Origin: an uncultured Dongia sp.
Lineage (GTDB): Bacteria > Pseudomonadota > Alphaproteobacteria > Dongiales > Dongiaceae
Assembly: GCF_936916975.1 (NCBI RefSeq)
Contig: NZ_CAKZGO010000041.1
Span: forward strand, 1 to 64,000
Length of the DNA: 64,000 nt
Direction: 5' to 3'
Position numbers and translations under genes: made by a program
Part shown: positions 1-13,500 of the stretch, piece by piece
Layout: each line of letters starts with the position of its first letter
Numbering within the stretch: the stretch's first letter is position 1
Notes under the pieces: model-generated
Told to the model about the DNA's origin: nothing
The model's input: only the letters and a program-made list of their open reading frames with translations
The model's database searches: none

Positions 1-399
1 CCAGCCAAGCCGATCATGGTCATCGTGCCGGAAGACGCCGGAATCGAGATCGAAGCCGAGATCGAGAACAAGGATATCGGCTTCGTCGAAGAAGGCCAGG
101 AAGCGGTCGTGAAGCTGGATGCGTTCCCGTTCACGCGCTACGGCACGCTCACCGGCCATGTGGTGACGATCTCGAACGACGCCGTCGAGCAGCAGAGCGG
201 CAACGGCCAGCCGCCACGCCTCATCTACACGACACGCGTTCGCCTTGAAAAGGACATCATGAACGTGGATGGCCGGGACGTGCATCTCTCTCCCGGCATG
301 GTCGCCGCCGTCGAGATCAAGACCGGTACACGCAAGCTCATCGAGTTCGTCCTCTCGCCGCTCATGAAGATGGGTGGTGAGGCGGGGAGGGAGCGGTGA
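1..399 (+). CDS. HlyD-family type I secretion membrane fusion protein, C-terminal part
   Basis: The frame is open from the first base and ends at a TGA at 397-399, so only the last 132 residues are here and the gene begins outside the window. The stretch with VPEDAGIEIEAEI, NKDIGFVEEGQEA and the 'FPFTRYGTL' motif is the periplasmic beta-barrel region of HlyD/PrtE-type adaptor proteins. The end, 'LSPLMKMGGEAGRER', is the usual C-terminus of the family. These proteins link an inner-membrane ABC exporter to a TolC-like outer-membrane channel. The giant RTX gene two genes downstream is the obvious substrate. The ABC ATPase gene is presumably to the left. Confidence 0.93.
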   Translation, partial: PAKPIMVIVPEDAGIEIEAEIENKDIGFVEEGQEAVVKLDAFPFTRYGTLTGHVVTISNDAVEQQSGNGQPPRLIYTTRVRLEKDIMNVDGRDVHLSPGMVAAVEIKTGTRKLIEFVLSPLMKMGGEAGRER

Positions 400-406
400 G
401 AGAAAA

Positions 407-1501
407 ATGAAATTCTCTCGGACAAAAGTTCTACTGAAATACTTTTCAGTCGCGTTCGCGGGTTTGCTTGCAATTTGGATCGTAGTTGAGGCGCTTGATC
501 TCGATGGGACGCCCGAATCATGGTTGTTCTTGAAGCTATTTCATCCAGGGTCACGAAGTTTTGAGGTGAGCGCTAACATCGAGATCGATGGCGTGCCAAT
601 TCACCTTCAGAGAGTAGTTGAATGTAAGCCAAAATTTGCCGCGACAGGCCTGTTTGGATTTGCTCCCGCTTGGTATCAGAGCAGATATGCCGTATCCGAA
701 CGGCTAGGTGACGGCGCAGGCGTCATGATGACTTTGCCGGCCATATGCAGTTTTGGCCGTAAACTCAAGTATGGATACGATCCAATGTTTGTATGGGTCG
801 ACAGCGCCGATAATCCTCAAGTGCTCGAAGCATATTATAATTCTGCGGACATAAAGAGCGGCAGAAAACGCATCCGTCTTATCAATGTAAATGTAACGGT
901 GCCAACCTCGCAGGAATCCAAGATCTATGAGAACGATTTTGCGGATTTGTTTACCTTTTCACCTCGAGATCCCAGCCCTCGCGGGATCCCAGTTCGATTT
1001 ACCGCGCCGTTCCTGATCGAGGTACCGCCCGAGAGGTGGATGAAGGATGACAACGATAATGCAGCGTTAAATAGCCTGCAGTCGTCCGGAGTATTGCCGG
1101 AAATTCTTGGGCAAAAGCTCGAAATGCGTTTTGGATTTCCCGGCGATGAAGTCTTTGCGATAGGTGGCTGGTATCCGACGGATGAATATCGAACCCTTAA
1201 AGATCTGAATAGAACCGAATTGACAATTGTCGACGCTCTACCCTTAAGCGTGTCTCAAGATGGGCTACGGTTAGTCTCGGAAGACAAAGGTACGCTGCGA
1301 TACTTCCGCGACCAAGTTGCGAGCGACGAAATAGCCGCGACCAGGTTACGCGGTCATCGGTTCCTCTACAGATTGAAATTTGAAGAACACGATTCCTACC
1401 TAGAAGTCGGTCGACCACTTCACAGTCTCATTTGGCGGCACGATCAACGCAGACTTTACTACTTCGCTGATCGGTCAATCGCTCTCTATCTCACGCACTG
1501 A
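407..1501 (+). CDS. Unrecognised membrane-anchored protein between the T1SS adaptor and the RTX gene
   Basis: This encodes about 364 residues. I chose the ATG at 407, which follows a purine-rich GGGGAGGGAG stretch; a GTG at 374, overlapping the upstream gene, would add 11 residues. Residues about 7-29 (LLKYFSVAFAGLLAIWIVV) form one hydrophobic helix after a basic start, so the protein is probably anchored in the inner membrane with the rest in the periplasm. I recognise no family or catalytic motif in the remainder. Hand-counted composition is about 43% GC in one 60-base line, far below the core genes here, as in the first part of the RTX gene. It ends 16 bases before the RTX start, so the two are almost certainly co-transcribed. 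An immunity or secretion-accessory role is only a guess from position. Confidence 0.85.
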   Translation: MKFSRTKVLLKYFSVAFAGLLAIWIVVEALDLDGTPESWLFLKLFHPGSRSFEVSANIEIDGVPIHLQRVVECKPKFAATGLFGFAPAWYQSRYAVSERLGDGAGVMMTLPAICSFGRKLKYGYDPMFVWVDSADNPQVLEAYYNSADIKSGRKRIRLINVNVTVPTSQESKIYENDFADLFTFSPRDPSPRGIPVRFTAPFLIEVPPERWMKDDNDNAALNSLQSSGVLPEILGQKLEMRFGFPGDEVFAIGGWYPTDEYRTLKDLNRTELTIVDALPLSVSQDGLRLVSEDKGTLRYFRDQVASDEIAATRLRGHRFLYRLKFEEHDSYLEVGRPLHSLIWRHDQRRLYYFADRSIALYLTH

Positions 1502-1517
1502 ATCAAGGAGTACGAAT

Positions 1518-4500
1518 GTGACCACTTCCGAAGCACAGATTCAGGAATATGCCAATCTTGCGCTAGATGTCTACTACGACAACAATAATCCAGATCGTCT
1601 AGCCGTTGCGCCGGGCTGGGAGCGCGATTCAGCAACAGAAAATGCATTCAAATCCGAGTTTCTGAACAATGCGACGACGAAGCTGGGCTTCGCTCTTTAT
1701 AAAAAAAATGGTCAAATAGCTATCGCGTTCGACGGGTGGGAAGACGGCCTCACTCACCATGTGCTTGATGAAAAGCTGGACGCGGTTCGAAACTATATAG
1801 GCGCAGCTAGTCCGTACTTTGTAATGGGCGCGACCTTTGCATATTTTGTCGCAAGCCAACTGGGCCGAGATCCCGCGACCATTCAATTCGTTGGCCACTC
1901 ACAGGGCGGGGGCGTTGCTGCAGGCGTTGCCTCATTCTTTGGCGCGGACGCATACTTGTTCAATCCAGCGGCAAGTAGCCCTCTGACATCAATTGTTCAC
2001 GCAACCTCGAAGATCATCGTTGTCAAAGACGGATCTGGTCGAATCCTGTATTCCTATCCAACATCAGTAGTCGATCCAACCCCAGAGATGGTCAATGCTG
2101 CAATAGAAGTCGCTAACGTTCTCTTCCCAGATGCTATTGGAATAACGACGGACATAATTCTTCCGGCACTTCTTGGGTCGTCGCAAATCGAGGGTATCCG
2201 CATCGCCGGAGACATGGCCGGCGTGGCCACCTATGGCCCTGCCGAAACGGCCGTGGAAACGATTGACCTTAGCTTTATCCCCGCATTAGCGAGCCGGTTT
2301 CACGGCATGAACTTCATGCGTTTCGTGTCATATCTTGGTCGCGATCCACACGACAACACCAAGTGGTGGATTGAATCGCTGGATAACGACTTTATAAATC
2401 TCGCAAATCAGCTCACCGACCCAGAACTCTATATTTATGCTGCTGGCGATGAGGATATTTGGCCAGAGCAGGGCAACGTGCAGCCGATCGATCCATCTGA
2501 AGCTTTCTTGCTGCGGCTGATAAACGACAAACTTTCCGGCGGCCAACTATTTTCAATGCTAACTGACGACCTCAAGCGCCTGCAGGAAGGCATTCAGAAT
2601 GGCGTGGAGGGATTGGCAGCAAAGGCATGGTCTCTCTCTGTACTTGCTCTCCAAGTTTCCAACGAGGCTTCCGTCTCCTCGAATGGGAAAAGACTCTATT
2701 CGGAGACACACAATTCGTTTGAAGCAGATATAGCTCAGCTTCCGCTATTTGTGGCAAGTGCAGTTGAGTTGAAAGATGTGCGCGGACTGGATGTCTTAGC
2801 CGAAGTTGGCAGGCAGGAGTTAGCTACTAGGCTTGGCAATCTTGATGCCGAAGCTATCAACGCTATCACCGATGCGTTTAATGATATCAAGGGTATTTCT
2901 GAGGATATCTTTAGTGGCGTGGTCGTTGCCGCAGACAACAGTGGTTTGAAGGAAGCTACGGCGTTTGGTGGCGCACCAGATAGTTCCTATGGAACAATTT
3001 TTCTGGGCAGCAAGGGCGACGATACCGGTACAGGTGGTATTGGGAATGACTTATTTGCTGGAGGCGATTCCGGTCAGAATAAGTTTGATGGTGGCAAAGG
3101 TGACGACGTCCTCATTGGAGGAAAGGACAAAGACGAGCTATTGGGCGGAGAGGGCAACGACATAATTGTCGATGAGGGCGGAGATGAAAATAAGCTTGAC
3201 GGTGGAAAGGGCGACGACGTCATCGTCGCGCGATCTGGCAAGGACGAACTCCGGGGTGGAGCCGGGAATGACAAACTGTGGGGTGCCGGCGGCGAAGACA
3301 AACTGTACGGCGACGATGATGACGATGAGCTCCATGGTGGTAGCGAAAATGACGAGATCATCGGCGGCGATGGTAAAGACAAGCTGTTCGGCGATAGTGG
3401 AAAAGATATCTTAGACGGTGGTGAGGACGAAGACGAATTCACTGGCGGTAAAGATGACGACATCTTCATTGTCGATGATGGCGATCGCATACTTGATCCC
3501 GAGAAAGGAGACCGAGCCAAATATATAGGCACGACATTTGTGCATGGAGTCAAAGAAAACGAATCGGACGCCTTCTATAAAGGCGACGATGGCGAGAAAT
3601 ATTATCAAAGTGGCCAAAGTCTGAAGATCGTCACGGATGACGGTTCAACTATCTATGTGGACGAATGGGAACAAGGCAAACTTGGGATCACTCTCGACGA
3701 GGATCCTGATGATGACAATGGAGAGGATTTCCTCTCGCCACTCGTGCTGGATATCGACGGGGACGGCATTGAGGTCACGTCGCTAAAGGGTTCGGCGACC
3801 TTCTTCGACCTCGATAATGACAGACGTCTGGAACGAACGGCATGGGTCAGCGGCGGCGATGGCCTGCTGGCATTAGATAAGAATGGCAATGGAACAATCG
3901 ACTCCCAGTCGGAGCTGTTCGGCGCGGGCTTGGAAGTTGGCCGCGACCAGTCGCGCGGCATATTCAAGAGTGGCTTCCAAGCTTTGGCAGAACTCGATTC
4001 CAACGAGGACGGGAAAATCGATGCGTCAGACGCCAAGTTTACCGAGCTAAAGGTTTGGGTGGATGGGAACGGCGACGGCCGTAGCGAGTCCAACGAACTA
4101 CACAATCTCAGCGCGCTTGGAATTAAGTCGATCTCAGTCAGCGGACGCACGGTTACGCAGGAGATCGCCGGTAATCCGATTACCGATATTGGCTCTTTCG
4201 AACGAGCCGATGGTTCGACCGGCGCGGTGGCTGACGTTTGGTTCCGATATAATCCGAGCGACACCAGATCGAACACAAGCCCCGCGATAAGCGCAGGAAT
4301 TGCGGAGTTGCCTAACATCGCCGGCACCGGGCAGTTGGACGATCTCCATTCCGCAATGAGTCGTGATCCAAAGCTTCGTGAGATGGTCGAGGATCTCGCG
4401 GAGATGAACGTCGCCAACTTGGCTTCGTTGTCTGCTCGAGTGGAAAAAATTCTGATGCGCTGGACTGGCGCCGATCTACTTGATGCAACGAGTCGTGGCG

Positions 4501-7500
4501 ACTACGTGGATGGGCGCGTAATGTTTGCGCTTGAGGCCGTCAGCGGGAGATTGTGGCGCCGAGCGTCCGACAATTCGCCAAACCCCCAACGCATGGCCGC
4601 GACCGAGCTTACAGCGGATTGGCGCGAAATTGTCGCCAAGGCGTCTGCACGGCTCCTGGCGCAAATCCCTGTTGGACAGGAAGTTCTTCCGGGTCTGCAG
4701 GATTTTGGCTTGGCATTTACGTCATTGTCGTCGCCAACAACACTAGACGATGCGATTGCATCAATTGCGGCCAATGCACCTCAAGAAGCCACAGCGAAGC
4801 TGCAATATTGGCACTCGATGATTCTGGTGCTCGACAGTTTGCAGTCGTCGTTTCCCAACTATGCATCTGTGTCACAAGGCAAGCTCGACGCGGCGCTCAG
4901 CACGAACGGCGTCCCCTTCAACAGCATAGTCCTAAGGCAGGCCATTGTCGGAGATACGGGAAATAACTCCTTGCGTGGTGTTAGTTGGAATTTTGAGGGC
5001 AACAACTCCAGCGCGCCCGACCTGATTATCGGAGGGGGCGGAAATGATGTTGCGAATGGTGGCCAAGGCCAAGACGTGTACTGGATCGATCGTCATCAAG
5101 GCACAACCCTCATCGATGAAGGAAGTCTAGAGAACGTCATTCAGTTTGCCCCCGGGATCGGCCCCGATGATCTGACATTTTCTAAGGGATCAAGCTCGTT
5201 TGTTATCTCGATTGCGGGGTCGAACGCTCGAGTGGAGATAACCACTGGAATGGGCATGTTGAATGGTTTGGTGGTTCGCGAGCTGCGCTTCGCGAACGGC
5301 TCAACAATGGATCTGGCGACATTAGAGTTGTTCACCAGCCAATTGTTTGGGACACAATTAGGCGATGTGCTGGGCGGAGAGCAGGGTAATCAAACATTGG
5401 AAGGCGGCTTGGGCAATGACGCCTATCTGTTCGAGGTCGGCTCGGGCGTCGACCGAATTGTTGAAATCCCGCACAACGGAAGTGTGGAAGCAGCGACGTC
5501 GACAGCAGACGAAGTACGCTTCGGCCTCGGTATAAATCCTCAGAATATTCTTCTATCTCGAAGTGGCTACAACGACATTGATCTTGTTATCGGCATCGAG
5601 GGATATACGGATCAGCTCACGATCGACCGTCAGTTCGACAGCAACCCGAAACGCGTCGAACGCTTTGTCTTTCAGGACGGCACAGTCTGGACGCATGAAT
5701 ACATTCTGAGCATTCTGCTGACACCGACGTCAGGCGACGACTACCTTATCGGAGACAGCGGCAACAACGTTATAAGCGGCGCCGCTGGGCGTGATACGCT
5801 TGTTGGAAAGGCTGGCAACGACACGTATCTGTTTGGCATCGGCGATGGACAAGACAAGGTTGTCGATTCAGAGGGGGACAATGCCATCGTCATTGGTCCC
5901 GGCGTCGGTGCGGACGATTTGATCATCAGGCGTAGCGGCGACGGGTTGAGTGATCTTGTTATTCAAATCAAGAATACGACTGACACGCTGACGCTGAGCC
6001 GATACTTTTCCGACGCCGGTACACGCGTTAGTTCCATAACCTTTCAGGACGGTACAGTTTGGAACCCGAGTCAGTTCGAAGCCCTAATTCCGGCTACGAG
6101 CAGTACCCCCCTGGATGATTACGTTGCCGGCGGGGCGGGCGATGATTATCTGGACGGAGGTGCCGGCAGCGACGAATTGGACGGCGGCGCTGGCAACGAC
6201 ACCTATGCATTCGGACGGGGATACGGACAAGACTCCATTTCGAACGAATACGACGACAATGGTTCGGCAGACGTTGTCGAATTCGGCGCGGGAGTGTTGT
6301 TATCCGACCTGCATTTTTCGAGTGACGGGTTCAACTTAGTTGTTTCGATCGCCGGGACCCTCGATCAGCTCGCGATATACAATCAGTTTTGGTACGAGGT
6401 CTCTGCCAACAACGGCATTGAGCAGTTCAAGTTCTCTGATGGCACGACGTTGACGTCGGCAGATATCGTGGCGTTGCTGCGTCACGCCAGTGCCGGAGAC
6501 GACACAATATTTGGACTTTCGTATAGCGACGAAGTTCTGGATGGTGGGGCCGGAAACGATATCATTTATTCTGGCGACTTCGATTCAGATACCATCATTT
6601 TTGGCCGCGGCTCTGGATACGATCAAATCTTCGGAGCTTATGGTGACGTTGTGCATTTCGGCGCCAACATCGCTAGCAGCGACCTGATTGTGCGTCGGAG
6701 CGGCAACGGAATCGCGTTCCAGATCAAAAATACCAATGATACGCTGGTCTTAGACCAACCCACGATCTTGGAAGATGGGGCGAATTTTCTGCTCGCCGAT
6801 GGCGGCACTCTCACGCAGGAATGGCTCTATCAAGCAATCCTGAATTCGGCCTCCACCACTGGCGACGACGATATCTATGGATTTTCGGAAAGAATGGATA
6901 TCTTGGACGGTGGGAGTGGCAACGACAGATTGGTTGGCTTTGGGGGAGGAGACATATTCAGGTTCGGCCTGGGTTATGGCCACGATGCAGTTTCCTCCGG
7001 CTACGCGACGGACGTAGTCGAATTTGGCCCAGGCATCTTACCTGAGGACATTCTCGTCAGCTACGACGGGAATGATGTCATTCTTTCCATCAGTGGAACG
7101 ACTGATCAGCTCAGAGTTGAACGGCAATTCACTCTCTCATATCAGTCGAACTCTAACGGATATGTCCATTTTGGCATTCGCACTTTCAAGTTCGCGAATG
7201 GGGAGGTGTGGACGGACCAGGACATCCTTCAAAGAGTCGTGGTCGCGAGCGATGCCGACGATCTCCTTATCGGAACAACAGGGGCGGACGTGCTCTCGGG
7301 CGGTAAAGGAAACGATCTCCTAAGGGGGCTCGGTGGCAACGACACCTATGTGTTTAATCTCGGAGACGGCGCGGATATCATCAGAGAATTAGACGACGGT
7401 TCACTTGGCAATGTGGACCGGGTGATCTTTGGGCCTGGGATTACTGCCGCCGATGTGCGTTTCCAACACGATGCTGGCGCCGGCCTTGAGGTCCTAGTCG

Positions 7501-10500
7501 GCAGTGGTGGGGACAAAATTACGATCCCATGGGATGGCATCTCGCGAGGCATAATTGAGTTTTTCGAGTTCAATGATGGCACCGTACTGACAAATGCCCA
7601 GGTACGAGCAGTTGTCGTCACGCAGATGCGCAGCAACGGCGATGATGTTGTGGAGGGATTCTATGACGTGCCGGCGCGATTGGATGGCGGCGCGGGAAAT
7701 GACGTATTAATGGGACAGAATAATGGCAGCGATGTCTATGTCTTTGGTCCTGGCTACGGACAAGACACCATCGATTCGCCTTTCAACTTCGGCAACTCCA
7801 TTGAATTCCTCGCCGGTATTCTTTCTTCTGACGTAATTGTCCGGCGCGAAGAAAACGTGCTGGAGCCGGGCACGCATGATCTCATTCTCTATGTGAAGGG
7901 CACCCAAGATAAGCTGACTATCAAAGGGCAGTACCGGAATTATCTTCCTGCCATCTCTACGGTGACGTTTGCCGATGGCACGGTTTGGTCAGCAGGAGAT
8001 CTGGATGCGTTGGCGCTGACCAGCGCATCAGTAGCCGATGATCTGTTGATCGCCGGAGAGGGCAACGACCTTCTGGATGGCAAGGGGGGGCAAGACTTGC
8101 TTGCCGGTGGTGTTGGGAACGACACGTATATTTTTGGGCGCGGGTATGGCGCTGACACGATTACCGAAGAGGTCCCCACCCATTGGGATACGGGATACAA
8201 CAACACACTGGACGTGGTTCGCTTCTTGGCGGGGGTAAACCCGAGCGACATCACATTGTCTGTTGGGGGGGAAGACTACACGAACCTAACCATTCGCATA
8301 GCCGGGACGGACGACTCGCTAACGATCAAGGGTCAGTTGTCGGCGGAAGAGCCGGTGATTGAAAGATTCGAGTTTGCGGACGGCACAGTATTGACCGCTT
8401 CTCAGATACGTCAATCGGTGCTTACGGTAACCAGCGGCGATGACATTATTGTCGATGTCGAAGGGAACGAGGCGAGCATAGACGGTGGCGCCGGGAATGA
8501 CACTCTAGTTGGCCGCAATGGTAGCGATACATACATCTTCGGCCGCAATTCTGGCGTAGACGTGATTCTTGATGACGATAGCGGAGACGATTCAGGCGAA
8601 GGCTCGCCAGGGGAAAGCTATGACGTCGTGGAGTTTGGCGCTGATATTGATGTAGCTGACTTGCTGATAACGCGCGGCGGTGAATATTTTGATGACCTGA
8701 TAGTTCAAATCCGGGGCACGAGTGACAAACTAGTTATCAAGGGCGGAGCTATCGCGACGGCGGATACGAATCTTGGCATTGAAGAGTTTCGATTTGCCGA
8801 TGGTACGATCCTGCTCCGCAATCAGATAATTGTCATGGCGCAAGACGCCGATCTATCTGGGAACAATACGGTCTATGATGATGGATCAAGCCTGCCGCTT
8901 GATGGCGGTGCCGGGAACGATCTGTTGTTCGGTGATGGCGCCAATACCGCGTATAAATTCGACAAAGGATACGGAGCCGACGTCATTGAGGACGCCGGGG
9001 GAAGCTTTGATATTGTCCTCTTCGGCGAGAACATTCCCAAAGATCTAGTAGCCTTCGTCCGTGCGGGTGAGAACGGCGAAGACTTGCGCATTGAAGTGGA
9101 CGGGGCTGAACTTCTAACTTTGACAATCGTGGGACAATTGCGGGACGGAAATAAGAAGGTCGAGGAATTCCGCTTTAGCGATGGCGACGTTTTGACCTGG
9201 CAAGCCATCCAACAGCTCATTTTGCAGAGCGAGAGGACGGATGGCGCGGATATCATTGCCGGATTTGCAAGCGCTGATCAACTTGATGGCGGCGCCGGTG
9301 ACGATCAGCTCAAGGGTGGTGAGGAAGATGATGTTCTGCTCGGCGGAAAGGGGCGCGATACAGCTGTCTATTCTGGCAACAGTTCGCAATACGAGGTTGT
9401 AACAGTCCAGGGTGTCACAACGGTACGTGATCTGAGTGCGGCAGATGGAGACGATGGCACGGATACGCTTGTCGACGTAGAAACATTGAACTTCCTTGGC
9501 GATGATGTTTCCCTGACTATTTCAGCCGGAAATGCTGCTCCGGTCGCAGCAAATGACGAAGCCTCTGGCTTTGAAGATACGGACGTGGTTCTCGCGCGCG
9601 AGCATCTGCTCTCCAACGATGCGGATGCAGAGGGCGATGATTTGACAATAGTGTCTGTGTCAAATGCCATTGGTGGCGTCGCCTGGGTGAACCTGGCCGG
9701 GGGAGTTACTTTCCGGCCAGATGCCAACTTCAATGGTGCTGCGTCATTCTCCTATTCAGTCGGTGACGGTCAAGGTGGCATCAGCTCTGCCTCCGTTAAC
9801 GTGATGTTGGCAGCTGCGAACGACGCACCATCTGTAAGTCCGGCCAGCTATCAGATAAATGAAGATACCGTGTTGGTTATACCGGCAACAGCTGGTCTTC
9901 TTAGCAATGCCACAGATATCGATGGCGATACCCTGAGCATTGCTATAGCGAGTGGCCCTGCGCATGGCATCGTTACGATCGGCGAAGATGGGTCTTTCAT
10001 ATACACCCCACATCAGAATTTTAACGGAAACGATACATTCACTTACTCAGTCAGTGACGGGATGGGGGGAGTAGCCAATAGTCAAGTGACGGTGTCGGTG
10101 GAGCCTGTGAATGATGCGCCGGTTGCCGCCAACGACACCGGATTTGCGACGACTGCCGATCAACCGTTGATCATACCTATCTCGAGTCTGCTCGCGAACG
10201 ACACAGACGTGGATGGAGATGTAATCAATCTCAATGCCATTGGTGATCTCATCGGCGGCTCGGTTTTCATGCAGAATGGGGATCTCGTATTTGTCCCGTC
10301 CGCAAACTTCGTGGGGGCGGGCGGCTTTACCTATACAGTGACGGACGGTCGCGGTGGTTCTGTTCAAGCTGCCGTCAATGTTCAAATTTCTGCTCCTCAG
10401 GCGACGAATCACCCGCCAAGCACACCTGTCGATATCGATCTCACGGTCAACCGTGTGGTCGAGAATGCCATTAATGGTTCAGTGATTGGGATTACGGCTC

Positions 10501-13500
10501 TGGCAAGTGATCCGGATGCGGGCGACAGCTTGACCTATAGCCTGAGTGATGATGCCGAAGGTCGGTTCCAGATCGACGCCGTCACCGGTATCGTGACGGT
10601 CGCGAATGGCAGCCTGCTGAACTACGAGTTTGGCACAAGCCACACTATTTCGGTTGTCGCGACCGATGCCGGCGGGCTTGCTCGGACCGAGACGTTCAAT
10701 ATCGCCGTTAATGACGTCAATGAAGAACCGGTTGCCCCGGTCGATACCGATACGGGCAGCAATACGGTGGTCGAGAACGCTGCAACCGGGACTGTGGTGG
10801 GGATTACGGCGCTGGCGAACGACCCGGACGCCGGCGATTCACTTACTTATAGCCTGAGCGACGATGCCGGAGGGCGCTTCCAGATCGATGCCCTGACAGG
10901 CATCGTGACGGTCGCCAATGGCGGCTTGCTCGATTATGAGGCGACAACGAGCCACAGCATCACGGTTGTGGCGACGGATGCCGGCGGGCTTTTTCAGAGC
11001 GAAGAAATGGTTATTCAAGTGAGGAATCCCATGCCCACGGAAATGCCGGAAGTCATCGTCGCGACAGCAGCGGGTGTGAAAGACGCAAATGTGATTACCC
11101 TGCCGGGCGGCAACCACCTCTATACTTGGAACGAGGGCGTGTCTGCCAAGGCTCAGATCGTGACAGCAGCGGGGCTGGCTGTGTCTTCCGTGCTCTCTTT
11201 GGGCAACGCGAACGGCAAGGTCAACGTAGCACTTCTTCCCGATGGGGGATTCGTCGCTGCCAGTATCTATGGCGCAGTGTTGATGGTGCAGCGGTATACG
11301 GCAGTGGGAATTGCCGATGGGCCGGCACAAACCATTGCAGGCGTATCACCATATGCGACGCCTGGCGCAGACAATGGCGGCGGAACAAGCACATATAGGG
11401 CCTCGATCGGCGTGCTCCAGGATGGAAGCACCATCGTTACTTGGAATAGCGCGGGGGCAGATGGGGTAAATGACGGTGTGCTGGCACAACGGTATGATGC
11501 CGATGGCGATGCCGTTGGTTCGACATATGTTGTCAATACCAACGTAGCCGGGTACCAGGAGCATCCTGTCATCGTTTCACTCAGCAACGGAAACTATGTA
11601 ATCGCTTGGCAGGGTATCAATCCTGGTGTTCAGGTTGATATCAAGGCACAACTCTATTCGGTTACAGGGGCGAAAATCGGTGGAGAAATTACGCTCTCCG
11701 ACAGTACTGGCAACCATGATGCGACCGTGAGCCTATCTGCTCTGGCGAACGGTGGATTTGTCGCGACCTACTTCACCTTGTCTCCGCTAAATGGAACAAG
11801 CGACGATGTCTACGCCCGGGTTTTCAATGCCGACGGTACGCCAACAGGTCCATCGTTCCGCGTCAATTCCGATACCGTAAACTATCAGTGGCGACCAACG
11901 ATCACTGTATTGAGCGATGGGACATTCGTCGTGACCTGGGACGATGGGACCAATGGCTACGACATTTCGGGGCAGCTCTATGATGTCCAAGGTAACCCGA
12001 TCGGAGCTGAGTTCACGATCAACACCTACACCCTCGGCGACCAAATTTCGTCCTCGGTCACAGCTGATTCCAATGGTGGTTTCACGGTCGTTTGGCAGTC
12101 TGATGATGGAACAATTCGCTCGAAATCGTTCATTGGAACCGTGGTGCCACCCAACCAAGCGCCGACATCAATCCTCGATATCGACGTCTCCGGCAATGTG
12201 GTCGCGGAGCATTCGGCGATTGGCACGGTGGTGGGGATCACGGCGCTGGCGAGTGACCCGGATGCAGGCGACAGCCTGACCTATAGCCTGGGTAGCGATG
12301 CCGGTGGACGGTTTGAGATCGATGCCTCGACCGGTGTCGTCTCGGTCGCCAACGGAGCTTTGCTTGACTATGAAGCAGCGACCAACCACAGCATCACGGT
12401 GGTGGCGACCGATGCCGGCGGCCTCACAACCAGTGAGACGTTCAGCATCGGCGTGACCAATGTCAATGAGGCACCGACAGCGCTCACGGATGACGATGGT
12501 GCCACGAACACAGTGGTGGAGAATGCGGCAACCGGGACGGTGGTGGGGATCACGGTGCTAGCGAGCGATCCGGATGCCGGGGACAGCCTGACCTACAGCC
12601 TGAGCGACAATACCGGAGGTCGATTCCAGATCGATGCCGCGACGGGCGTGGTCACCGTGGCCAATGGTGGCCTGCTGAATTATGAAGCGGCGACCAGTCA
12701 CAGCTTCACCGTGGTCGCAACTGACGTCGGTGGCCTCGCAAAGAGCGAGACATTCAGCATCACGGTTACGAATGTCAACGAAGCGCCGACGTCACTCGTC
12801 GACACTAACGCGTCTGCAAACAACGTGGCGGAGAACGCCGCGACCGGAACCGTCGTTGGGATTACGGCTCTGGCAAGTGATCCGGATGCGGGCGACAGCT
12901 TGACCTATAGCCTGAGTGATGATGCCGAAGGTCGGTTCCAGATCGACGCCGTCACCGGTATCGTGACGGTCGCGAATGGCAGCCTGCTGAACTACGAGTT
13001 TGGCACAAGCCACACTATTTCGGTTGTCGCGACCGATGCCGGCGGGCTTGCTCGGACCGAGACGTTCAATATCGCCGTTAATGACGTCAATGAAGAACCG
13101 GTTGCCCCGGTCGATACCGATACGGGCAGCAATACGGTGGTCGAGAACGCTGCAACCGGGACTGTGGTGGGGATTACGGCGCTGGCGAACGACCCGGACG
13201 CCGGCGATTCACTTACTTATAGCCTGAGCGACGATGCCGGAGGGCGCTTCCAGATCGATGCCCTGACAGGCATCGTGACGGTCGCCAATGGCGGCTTGCT
13301 CGATTATGAGGCGGCGACCAGCCATAATATCACTGTGGTAGGGACGGATGCCGGTGGACTCAGTACCAGTCATGTGTTCAACATCGCCGTAACCGACATC
13401 AACGAAGCGCCGACGTCGATCGCCTTGTCGAACGTGTTTGTTGTGGAGAATGTTGCCGGCGCCGAAGTGGGTACATTGACGGTCTCTGATCCGGATGCCG

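Noticed and set aside
2965-9500. Regularly spaced short DNA repeats that could suggest a CRISPR-like array
   Set aside because: They are in-frame codons for calcium-binding GGxGxDxLx motifs and vary in sequence and spacing.
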